Shown piece after piece: positions 19,601 through 31,600 of a DNA stretch of 64,000 bases. A program made the translations under genes and the position numbers. Below the pieces are notes generated by a model, which made no database searches, was not told where the DNA came from, and worked only from the letters and a program-made list of their open reading frames with translations. Source of the DNA: Streptomyces sp. NBC_00576 (GTDB lineage: Bacteria > Actinomycetota > Actinomycetes > Streptomycetales > Streptomycetaceae); assembly GCF_036345175.1 (NCBI RefSeq), contig NZ_CP107780.1, forward strand, positions 62,001 through 126,000, written 5' to 3'. Position 1 is the stretch's first letter. The number at the start of each line of letters is the position of its first letter.

Positions 19601-22600
19601 ATGTCGCGGGCCAGCGGCTCCATGGACCACGCGTCACCGGCGATGTGGTGGACCACCAGGACCAGCACATGCTCCTGAGGAGCCGTCGCGAACAACCACG
19701 CCCGCAGCGGGATCTCGGTGGAGAGGTCGAACGCGTACCCGGCCGCTCCGGCCACCGCCTCTTCGAGTCCGTCCGCGGCGACGTCCACGACCCGCAGTTC
19801 GAACCCGCAGTCGTCGACCAGCAACACCCGCTGGTACGGCTCCCCGTCCGCCATGGAGAACACCGTCCGCAGCACCTCGTGCCGCCCGATCACGTCGCGG
19901 AACGCCGCGGCCAGCGCCTCCCGGTCCAGCTCTCCGGTCAGCCGCAGGGTCAGGGGGATGTTGTACGTGGCGTTCGGTCCGTCCAACTGGCCGAGGAACC
20001 ACAACCGCCGCTGTGCGAACGACAACGGTGCCCGCTCCGGCCGCTCCCGCGCCTCCAGCGCGGCACGTCCCGGCCCGGTCCGGACGAGCCTGCGCGCGAG
20101 GGCTGCCGGGGTCGGTGTCTCGAACAGTGCGCGGATCGGCAGCTCCGCGTCCAGCACCGCGCGCACCCGGCTCACCAGCCGCGTCGCCAGCAGCGAGTGC
20201 CCGCCGAGGGCGAAGAAGTCGTCGTCCACGCCGACGGCCGGCAGGCCGAGCACCTGGGCGAAGGCTCCGCACAGCAGTTCCTCGCGCGCGTCGGCCGCCG
20301 TCCTGCCCGCGCCGATCGTGTAGTCGGGGGCGGGGAGCGCCGTGCGGTCGAGCTTGCCGTTCGTCGTGAGCGGGAAGCCGTCCAGCTCCACGATCGCCGA
20401 GGGCACCATGTAGCCGGGCAGTTGCTCGGCGGCGTATGCGCGCACTGTCTGGGGCACGTCGCCGGCGTCCACGCCGCTCGCGGCGATCACATAGCCGGTG
20501 AGTCGTTTGTCTCCGGGCGTGTCCTCCCGCACGACCACCGCCACCTGGGCCACGGCCGGGTGCCCCGCCAGAACAGCCTCCACCTCACCCGGCTCGATAC
20601 GGAACCCACGGATCTTCACCTGATCATCCGCACGCCCCACGAACACCAACTCACCGTCAGCGTCCCACCGCACCCGATCCCCGGTCCGATACATCCGCTC
20701 ACCCGACACAAACGGACACGCCACAAACCGCTCACCCGTCAACACCGGCCGACGCAGATAACCACGCCCCACCTGCACCCCGGCCACATACAACTCACCC
20801 GCCACACCCACCGGCACCGGACACAGCCGGTCATCCAGCACGAACACCCGCATGTTCGCCACCGGACGCCCCACCGGCACCCCCGACCCCAAAGACCGGC
20901 CCCCCGCACGCCACACAGTCACATTCACCGTCGCCTCACTCGGCCCGTAACTGTTGAACAACGTGCGACCACCCGCCACCCAACGCTCCACCAGACCAGG
21001 CGGACACACCTCACCACCCACATCCAGCACGAACCCCGGATCCAGCACACCCTCATCCATCAACACCGCCACCCCCGGCGGCAACGTCGCATGCGTCACC
21101 CCCTCATCCAGCAGGAAACGCACCAACTCATCACCCAGCCGCGACTCCCCCGGCACCGTCACCAACGCCGCCCCCCGCAGCAACGCCAGCAACCACTCCT
21201 CACAGAACGCGTCAAAACCCACCGACGCGAACTGCGCCACCCGACTCCCCGGCCCCACCCCATACCGGTCATGACTCGCCACATAACTCACACACGCCTC
21301 ATGCGAGACCATCACGCCCTTCGGCCGCCCCGTCGACCCAGACGTGAAGATCACATACGCCGGATGCGACGGCAGCAACGGAGCAAGCCGGTCCACGTCC
21401 GACACCGGACCCTCGTCATAACCGTCGACCTCCGCAAGGAACTCCGGACTGTCCACCACCAGCACCGGAGCCGCATCCTCCAACACGAAACGAATCCGCT
21501 CCGCAGGCTGCCCCGGATCAACCGCCACAAAGGCACCACCCGCCTTCAACACCGCCAGAACCGCCACCACCAACTCCGGCGACCGCTCCAACACCAAAGC
21601 CACCACCGACTCCGGACCCACCCCCGACACGACCAGCTTCCGCGCCAGACAATTCGCCCACGCATCCACCTCCGCATACGACAGCTCCACACCACCACCG
21701 GACAACGCCACCGCCTCCGGCAACCGCACCACCTGCGCCGCAAACAAGTCCGGCAGCGACACCTGCGGTACATCCGTGACGGGGCCGTTCCAGCCGTGGA
21801 GGACCTGGTGGTGCTCCTGCGAGTCCAGCACCTCCACCGCCGCGAGCCCGGTGTCCGGCGCGTCCTCGAGAACGGAGACCAGGTTGTCCAGGCAGGTGTG
21901 CAGCAGCCGGCAGACCTGGTCGGGGTCGGCCGGGGCGTGCGCGTCGGCGGTCAGCAGGAACCGCTCTCCGGCGTCGTCCACGGACATGGTCACCGGGTAG
22001 TTGCTCTGTTCCCGGTACCCGAGCAGGCCGATGCCGCCCACGCGGTCGGTCGGCTCGACGGGGCGTTCGGCCTCCGGCGCCGTGGTGAACCGGTAGTTGA
22101 ACAGCGACGTGAACAGCGGGGTGCCGCCCGGCACGCCGCTGACCGACTGTGCCAGCGTGAGCGGTGCGTGCTCGTGGACCATCAGCTCGGCGAGTTGGGT
22201 CCGCATGTCCGACAGTGCGGCGTCGGACCCGGTGCCGTCGAGACGGACGCGCACGGGCAGCGTGTTCATGAACAGGCCCGGCACGCGGGCGGAGCCCGTC
22301 CCCGAGTTCATCCGGCCGAAGACGATCGTGCCGAAGGCCACGTCGTCGCGTCCCGACAGCGCGCCGAGCACCCGGGCCCACGCCAGGTGGAAGACGGTCG
22401 CCGGGCTGACTCCCCTCGACCGCGCCAGCGTGCGAACCCGTTCGGCCAGCGCGTCGTCGACCCAGTGCTGGGCACGCGCCTCCGGGCCGCCGTCACCGAG
22501 CACGTCCATCAGCCCGTACGGGGCGGTCGGCTCGGTCAGGTCGCCGAGCAGGCCGGAGAAGTAGGCCTCGTGCTCCTCGCGCGTGATCCCCAGCCGCGCC

Positions 22601-25600
22601 TGCGCCACGTACCCGCGGAACGGTACGGGGTCGGGCAGTTCGTCAGCATGGCCGGTCAGGATCGCGCGTACCTCGTCCAGGAGCACGTCCAGGGCGGTGT
22701 GGTCCTGCACCAGGTGGTGGATGAGCAGGAGTGCCACCCAGCGGTCGGTGCCCGGCTCTGCGGCGACCCTGACCCGCATCAGCGGTGCCCGGTCCAGTGC
22801 CTGCCATGCCCCCGCTTCGACCAGCAGTTGCTCGGCGGGATCCGCGTCGGCGTCGAGCACGACCTCGTCCACCGGCAGCTCGGCGGTACGCCACACGACC
22901 TGCACCGGCTCGCGCAGTCCTTCCCAGACGATCGCCGTCCGGTAGGTGTCGTGACGGTCGACGATCCGCTGCAGCGCCGCCAGGAACCCGTCGAGGACGT
23001 CACGCGAGTCGAAGCCGAGCACGGTCGGCAGCACGTACACGTCGCCGTTGTCACCGCCGGCCATCAAGTGGTGGAAGAACATTCCCTCCTGGAGCGGGGC
23101 CAGCGGGTAGATGTCCGCGACATTGGCCGCACCACCGGGCACCGTGTCGACCACCCGGGCGATCTCCGCCTCGGTCAGGTCGGTCAGGGTCAGCATGTCC
23201 GGCGTGATCGCGGTCGCGCCCGGCGGGATGAGGTTCGGCGGCACCGTCACGTGTTCCGGACCGGCTGCGGCGGCCAGCCCGGCGGGTGTGGCGTTCTGGA
23301 ACAGCGCCCGCACGGACACCGACACCCCGCGCTCACGCAGATACTCGACGAGGGAGACGGCCAGCAGCGAGTGTCCGCCCAGGGCGAAGAAGTCGTCGTC
23401 CACTCCGACGCGTTCGAGGCCCAGCACCTGTGCGAAGGCCATGCACAGCAGTTCCTCGCGCGGCCCCGTCGGAGCACGGCCCGAGCCGGCGGCCGCCGCG
23501 AAGTCCGGTGCTGGCAGCACCTTGCGGTCGAGTTTCCCGTTCGCGGTCAGCGGCAGCGCGTCCAGCACCACCACAGCCGAGGGCACCATGTACGACGGCA
23601 GCCGCTCGGCCGCGTGGGCCCGCACCGCTTCGGCCAGTTGGTCCGCATCCAGGACGTCGGCCACCACATAAGCGATGAGGCGCTTGTCTCCCGGAGTCTG
23701 CTCGCGCACGACCGCGGCAGCCCGTTCGACCGTCGGGTGGCCGGCCAGCGCGGCCTCGACCTCACCGAGCTCGATCCGGAACCCGCGGATCTTGACCTGG
23801 TCGTCCGCACGGCTCAGGAACTCCAGTTGGCCATCGCCGCGCCATCGGACCACGTCACCGGTGCGGTACATCCGCTCGCCCGAGCCGAACGGGCAGGCCA
23901 CGAAGCGTTCCGCCGACAGTCCCGGACGCCGCAGATACCCACGCGCCACCTGGACACCGGCCAGATACAGCTCACCCTGGGTACCCGGCGCCACCGGCCG
24001 CAGCGCGCCGTCGAGCACGTACGCCCGTGTGTTGGAGATCGGCCGCCCGATCGGCACCTGGGAAGCCGCGGCGTCTGTCTCGATGCCGGCAGCGGTCGCC
24101 CAGACCGTCACCTCGGTCGGGCCGTACAGGTTGGTGACGGTGCTGCCGAGGGCGGCCATACGGGCGGCCAGGGCACCCGGCAGCGCCTCGCCGCCCACCA
24201 GCAGGCGCAGCCCGCGCGCGGCCTCGGCGTGCTCGGTCAGCAACGCCTGCCACAGCGCCGGGGTCGCCTGCATCACGGTCACGCCGAACCGGTCGATGAG
24301 CGCGGCCACCTCCGCCGGATCCCGGACGGCCGCGTCCTGGGCGACCACGACCCCGGCGCCCGCGAGCAGCGGGACGTACAGCTCCAGGACATGGATGTCG
24401 AAGGACACGGTCGTCACGGCCAGCAGGCGGTCGGCGGCGTCCATCGGGAAGCGCGCCCTCATCGCCGTGACGAAGTTCGCCATCGCGCTGTGCGGGACGA
24501 CGACCCCCTTGGGCCGGCCGGTGGAACCCGACGTGTGAATCACGTAGGCCGCGTGCCCGGGGAGGAGCGCGCCAAGGCGCTCGGAGGCCGTCAGATCTCC
24601 GGCGTCCAGCGCCCGAAGCTCCGCCGCCGTACCAGGATCGTCCACGACGATCCGCCCCGGCCCGGACAGCTCCGCGTCGGTCTCTCGGCTGGTGAGGAGC
24701 AGCCCGGGGCGGGTGTCGTCGAGTATGTGCCCGATGCGCTCGGCCGGGTGGTCGGGGTCGATCGGCAGATACGCGCCGCCGGCCTTCAGTACCGCCAGCA
24801 GAGCGACGAGCAGGTCGGCCGAACGTCGCATGCACACCGCGACGGTCCGCTCCGGACCGACGCCGTGCCGGACGAGCAGCCGGGCCAGCTGGTTGACCCG
24901 CGCGTTCAGCTCGGCGTAGGTCAGCCGGGTGTCACCGCTCAGCACCGCGACGGAGTCCGGCGTCCTCGCCACCTGCGCCTCGAACGCGTCGGGTACGCGC
25001 AGCGCCGGTACCGGGGCGTCGGTGTCGTTCCACTCCTCGACGACCCGTCGCCGCTCGCCCGCGTCGAGCACGTCCACCGCGCTCAGCCGCACATCGGTGT
25101 TCTCGGCGATCAGCCTCAGGACCCGCACCAGGCAGCCCGCGATCCGTTCGGCCGTCGTCTCGTCGAACAGGTCGGCGGCGGCGACGAGCATGCCCTGTAT
25201 CCCCGTGGGGGCGCCCGCCGCGTCGAAGCTCTCGCCCATGGTGATGTCGAGGTCGAACTTGGCCGCCACACCGTCGGTGGCCAACGAGGCGGTCCGCAGG
25301 CCCGGCAGCGCTGCGGACGGGCTGCCGCCCGCCCCGCCCGCGTTCTGGAGGGTGAGCATGACCTGGAACAGGGGATGCCGGGCCAGCGACCGCGCCGGGG
25401 CCAGTTCCTCGACCAGCTTCTCGAAGGGCACGTCCTGGTGGGTGAATGCCGCGAGCGAGGTGTCGCGCACCCGGCGGAGGACGCCGGCGACCGTGGGGTC
25501 GTCGGACAGATCGGTCCGTATGACGAGGGTGTTGACGAAGAAGCCGATCAGGTCCTCCAGGGCCTGGTCGGTGCGCCCGGCGACCGCAGTGCCGATCGGG

Positions 25601-28600
25601 ATGTCCGTACCGGCGCCCAGCCGGGACAGGGCCACGGCCAGCGCGGTCTGCACGGTCATGAACAAGGTCACGCCGTGCTCCCGCGCCACCTCTCGCAGGC
25701 GTTCGTGCAGGGCGGCGGGTATCTCGACGGGAGTCTGGTGTCCCTGGTAGGACGCCGTCGCCGGGCGCGGCCGGTCGGTCGGCAGGTCCAGTTCCTCCGG
25801 CGCGCCGTCGAGGGTGTCCCGCCAGAAGGCGACCTGCTGGGAGATCACGCTGTCGGGGTCGTCCTCGTCACCGAGAAGTTCCCGCTGCCACAGGGCGTAG
25901 TCGGCGTACTGCACGGGCAACGGCGTCCAGGCCGGTTCCTCGTCGTCGCACCGCGCCGCGTACGCCGCCGCGATGTCGCGTGCCAGAGGCACCATCGACC
26001 AGGCGTCCGCCGCGATGTGGTGCACCACCAGGACCAGAAGGTGTTCCTCCGGTGCCGCCGTGAACAACGCCGCCCGTACGGGGATCTCCGCGCCGAGGTC
26101 GAACGCGTGCTCCGCCGCCCGGGCCACCGCGTCCGCCACGTCACCGGAGGCCATCTCGATGACCGGCACCTCGAATCCGCTGGCGTCGAGGGGGAGGCTC
26201 CGCTGGTACGGCTCACCGCCCTCCATGGAGAAGACCGTGCGCAGGACCTCGTGACGGTCGATCACGTCGCGCAGCGCGGCGTCCAGCGCGACTCGGTCCA
26301 ACAGGCCGGTGATCCGCGTCGCGAGCGGAATGTTGTACGTGGCGCTGGGACCCTCCAACTGCCCGAGGAACCACAGCCGCCGCTGCGCGAACGACAGCGG
26401 CACCCGCTCCGGCCGTTCGTACGCGGCCAGTTCGATCCGTCCGGGCCGGGCCTGGACGAGCCAGCGCGCGAGACTCGCCGGAGTCGGCATGTCGAACAAC
26501 GCGACGATCGTCATCTCCACATGGAACGTAGCCCGGATCCTGCCGACGAGGACGGTGGCCAGCAGCGAGTGCCCGCCCAGGGCGAAGAAGTCGTCGTCCA
26601 CTCCGAACTCGGGCAACCCGAGCACGTCGGCGAACGCCTGACACAGCAGTTCCTCGCGGGCGTCGGCCGGCGCCCGCCCAGCACCCCTCGCGTAGTCGGG
26701 AGCGGGCAGCGCGGCACGGTCCACCTTCCCGTTCGCCATCAACGGCAGGGCATCCAGCTCGACCAGGGCCGACGGCAGCATGTACTGCGGCAGCCGCTCG
26801 GTGGCGTATGCGCGGACGGTGACGCCGAGGACCTCGCCCCGTTCGGCGGGCACCAGATAGGCGACCAGGCGCTTGTCCCCGGGCACGTCCTCCCGCACCA
26901 CGACAACCGCCTGGGCCACCGCCGGATGGGCACCCAGGACGGCCTCCACCTCCCCCGGCTCCACCCGGAACCCACGGATCTTCACCTGCCCGTCGGCACG
27001 CCCGACGAACACCAACCGGCCTTCCGCATCCCAGCGCACCAAGTCACCCGTGCGGTACATCCGTTCACCGGCCACACCGAACGGGCAGGCCACGAACCGC
27101 TCACCGGTCAGCCCCGGCCGGCCGAGATAACCCCGCGCGACACCAACCCCGGCGACATACAGCTCCCCGGCCACACCCACCGGCACCGGACTGAGCCCGC
27201 CATCCAGGACATACGCCCGCATGTTGTCCAACGGCCGCCCGATCGGCAGCACCCCGTCCACCCGACCGGCATCCCCGACCCCGTACTGAGTGGCACACAA
27301 GGTCACCTCGGTCGGCCCGTACAACTGCCGCACCATCACACCAGGACTGGCCTCCAGCACCCGACGCACCGACTCCGCCGGCACCACATCCCCACCCGTC
27401 AACACCTCACCCACACCCGCAAAACAACCCGGATCCTGATCCGCCAGCACCCGCAGCAATCCGGCCGTCACATGCACATGCGACAGCTCGTGATCGGCGA
27501 CCAGACGGCGCATCACCACCGCATCCACCCGCTCGTCCGGCGCGACGACAACCGTCGCGCCGGACAGCAGCGGGACCCACAACTCATACGACGAGGCATC
27601 AAAGGCATGCGGCGCGTGGAACAACACCCGCGACGGAGCACCCCAACAGCGATCCGTGGCCAGCGCCACGACATCCCGGTGCGTCACCACCACACCCTTC
27701 GGCACACCCGTCGAACCGGACGTGTACATGATGTAGGCCGCCTGCTGGGGCGAGGACGGCCGGGGCAGTGCTCCTTCCTCTGCCTCCGCCTCTGCCTCTG
27801 CCTCCACCGAAAACGTCGGGAGGTCGAGGTCACGCAGGAATGCGTGTCCGGCCGTCGGCTCGTGGACCACCACGCATCGCGCGCCCGAGTCCTTCACGAC
27901 AGTCCGCATCCGTGCGACCGGCCATCCCGCGTCCAGCGGCACGTACACGCCGCCGGCCTTCAGGACGGCCAGCAGCGTCACCACCAGATCGACCGACCGC
28001 TCCATCACGACCGCGACGGTCGACTCCGCGTCCACGCCCGCCGCGACCAACGCCCGCGCCAGCCTGTCCGAGCGGGCGTCCAGCTCGGCGTAACCGATCT
28101 CGACGTCGCCGGAGATCAGCGCCGTGGCCTGCGGGGCACGTGCCGCCTGTGCGGCGAACGCGACCGGAACGGTCACGTCGGGAACGTCCACGGCCGTGTC
28201 GTTCCACTCGACCCGTACCCGGTTCCCGGCCTGCGCGTCCAGGACGTCCACTCGGGCGAGCGGGGTGTCCGGAGCTTCCGTCAGGGCGGTGACCAGGTTG
28301 GTGAGGCAGGTGTGCATGAGTGCGCAGACCTGGTCGGGGTCGGCGGGCGCCATCGCGTTCACGGTGATGACGAAGCTGGGGCCGTCATTGTCGATGGACA
28401 TGTGCAGCGGGTAGTTCGTGTGCTCTCGGGTGAAGATCGTCCGGATGCCTTCGATGCCCTCACCGGACTCCGGTTCGTCCCGGTTGTGCCGGTAGTTGAA
28501 GAGCGAGGTGAACAGCGGGCTGCCACCGGGCAGGCCGGCGGCGGCCTGGGCCAGCGACAGCGGCGCGTGCTCGTGGACCATGAGGTCGGCGAGTTGGTGG

Positions 28601-31600
28601 CGCAGTTCGGTCAGGGCCTCGGCCACGCTCTTCCGGGCCATACGTACGCGCACCGGCAAGGTGTTGAGGAACAGGCCCGGCGCCCGGTCGGCGCCCGCGC
28701 CTGCGTTCATGCGCCCGAACAGGAGCGTGCCGAACACCACGTCGTCGCTCTCAGACACCACGCCGAGGACGCGCGCCCACGCCAGATGGAACAGGGCTGC
28801 CGGGCTGACCCCGAGCGACCGCGCCACCCCGCGCATCCGCTCGGTCAGGGCGTCGTCCACGCGCAGGCGGGCATGTGCGGCCTCCTCGCCGTCACCGTGC
28901 ACGTCCGTCAGGCCATAGGGAGCGGTGGTCTCGGTGACGTCGCCGAGCAGCCCGGTGAAGTACCGCTCGTGCTCCTCCCGCGAGGTCCCGAGCCGTGCCT
29001 GCGCGACGAAGTGACGGAACGGCACCGGAGGCGCCAGCCGGTCGGCCTCCCCGGCCAGGAACGCCCGTAGGTCTTCGAGCAGCACCTCCACGGAGGTGTG
29101 GTCCTGGACCAGATGGTGGATGCGCAGCAGCATCAGCCAGCCGCCGTCGGGGCCGGCGGCGATGTGCGCCCGCAGCAATGGCGCGCTGTCCAGCTCGATC
29201 CGGCCGCCCGCCGCCGCACGAAGCTGCTCGACCGCGTTCGGACCGTCGGGGTCGAGCTCCATCTCCTCGACCGGCAGTTCGGCGTGGCGCCACACGACCT
29301 GGACCGGTTCCGGCAGCCCTTCCCACACGATCGCGGTGCGGTAGATGTCGTGCCGGTCCATCACCCACTGCATCGCCGCGAGGAACTCGTCGAGCCTTTC
29401 ACGGGAGTCGAAGTCGAGGACGGTCGGTGTCACATAGACGTCCGTGCCGTCCCGGTCGGCCACGAGATGGTGGAAGAAGATGCCTTCCTGCAGCGGGGCC
29501 AACGGGTACACGTCCTGCACGTTGGCCGCGCCGCCCGGCACCTGCCCCACGACCCGGGCGATCTCGGCCTCGGTCAGCTCGACCAGCGGCAGCATCTCCG
29601 GCGTGATCTCGGTGGCCCCCTCGGGGATGAGGCCGAGCGGCACCACCACCGACTCCGGAACCGCCACGGCGGCCAGCCCTGCCGGGGTCGAGGTCATGAA
29701 CAGGGCCCGCACCGAGACGGACATACCGCGCTGTCGCAGCCACTCCACCAGGGACACCGCGAGCAGGGAGTGCCCGCCGAGGGCGAAGAAGTCGTCGTCG
29801 ACCCCGACCACCGGCAGCCCCAGCACCTCGGCGAACGCCTGGCACAGCAGCTCTTCCTGAGCCGTGACCGGGGCGCGTCCGGCACCCGCGCCGGCGTGGT
29901 CCGGCTCCGGCAGCGCCCTGCGGTCCAGCTTGCCGTTGACCGTCAAGGGCAGGGTCTCGAGCTCCACGAACGCCGAGGGCACCATGTACGACGGCAACCG
30001 CTCCACCGCGAACCCGCGCACCGCGTCCAGGACACCGTCGCAGCCGTCGGCGGGCACGACGTAGCCGATCAACCGCGTTCCGCCCAGGGCGTCGTCGCGC
30101 GCGATCACCGCGGCCTGGACCACGTCCGGGTGCGCCGCCAGCACGGCCGACACCTCACCCGGCTCGATCCGGAACCCACGGATCTTCACCTGCTCATCCG
30201 CACGCCCCGCGAACACCAGCCGACCGTCCGCAGCCCACCGGGCCCGGTCACCCGACCGGTACATCCGGCCCCCCGCCACACCGAACGGACACCCGACGAA
30301 CCGCTCACCGGTCAGCCCCGGGCGGCCCATGTAGCCCCGCGCGACCTGCGCCCCGGCCACATACAACTCACCGGTCACGCCCACCGGGACCGGCCGCAGC
30401 CACTCATCCAGCACATACACCGACAGCCCCGGCAGACCCCGCCCGATCACACTGCCGTCCGTGCTCTCGTCCGGCCCGAGATCGTGGTGCGTGACATGCA
30501 CCGTGGTCTCGGTGATGCCGTACATGTTCACCAGCCGGGGCCCGGCCCCGCCCAACCGCTCCCACCAGCCGGCCAGCCGCGCCGGCTCCAGCGCCTCACC
30601 GCCGAACACCACCACCCGCAGGTCGTGCAGCGCACCGGCACGGTGCGACTGAGCCTCCATCAGCTGGTAGAACGCCGAAGGCGTCTGACTCAGCACCGTC
30701 ACCCGCTCGCGCTCCAACAGCTCCGCGAACTCCCCCGGCGACCGCGACACCTCGAACGGCACCACCACCACCCGCCCGCCATGCAGCAACGCACCCCACA
30801 ACTCCCAGACCGAGACGTCGAAGGCGAACGAGTGGAAGCCGCTCCACACGTCGTCGGCGCCGAAGTCGAAGACCTTCCGGGCAGCGGCGAACAACGCCAC
30901 CACGTTCCGGTGCGGCACCAGCACACCCTTGGGCCGTCCGGTGGAGCCCGACGTGTAGATCACATACGCCGGGTGGGACGGCAGCAACGGAGCAAGCCGG
31001 TCCAAGCCGGTCGTCGACTCGATCTCCGCGCCGTCGACCACGACGGCCGTCACGCCCTCCGGCAGGCTCGACGCGTACTCCGCCGTCGTGACGACACACC
31101 TCGCACCCGCGTCCGCCAGCACGAACGCGACCCGCTCGGCCGGATAGTCCGGGTCCAGCGGCAGATACGCACCACCCGCCTTCCCCACCGCCACCATCGC
31201 CACCACCACATCGACCGACCGCGCCATGAACACACCGACGACCGACTCCGGGCCCACTCCCCGCCCGGCCAGACCACGCGCCAGCCGATCAGCACGGGCT
31301 TCCAACTCCGCATACGACAAGGCCACGTCACCCATCGAGACGGCGACCGCCTGCGGTGTCCTCGCCACCTGCGCCTCGAACAGCTCCGGCAGCGTCGCCT
31401 CCGGTGTCGGCAGCTCCGGGTCGTTCCATTCCTCGACGAGGACGGACAGTTCGGCCTCGTCCAGCACGTCGACGGCGCTGAGACGCAGGTCGGGGCGGCG
31501 GGTGAGCGTGTCGAGCACCCGGGTGAACCAGGTCCCGATCCGGTCGGCGGTGTCCTGGTCGAACAGGTCGGCAGCCGCGACGAGCGTGCCGTGCATCCCG

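Noticed and set aside
19252..29070. Very long plus-strand open frame (3272 codons) opposite endC, and similar ones opposite endB
   Set aside because: Antisense shadow of high-GC coding sequence; His/Arg/Gln-rich with no recognisable domain, and it mirrors the repeats of the NRPS genes.
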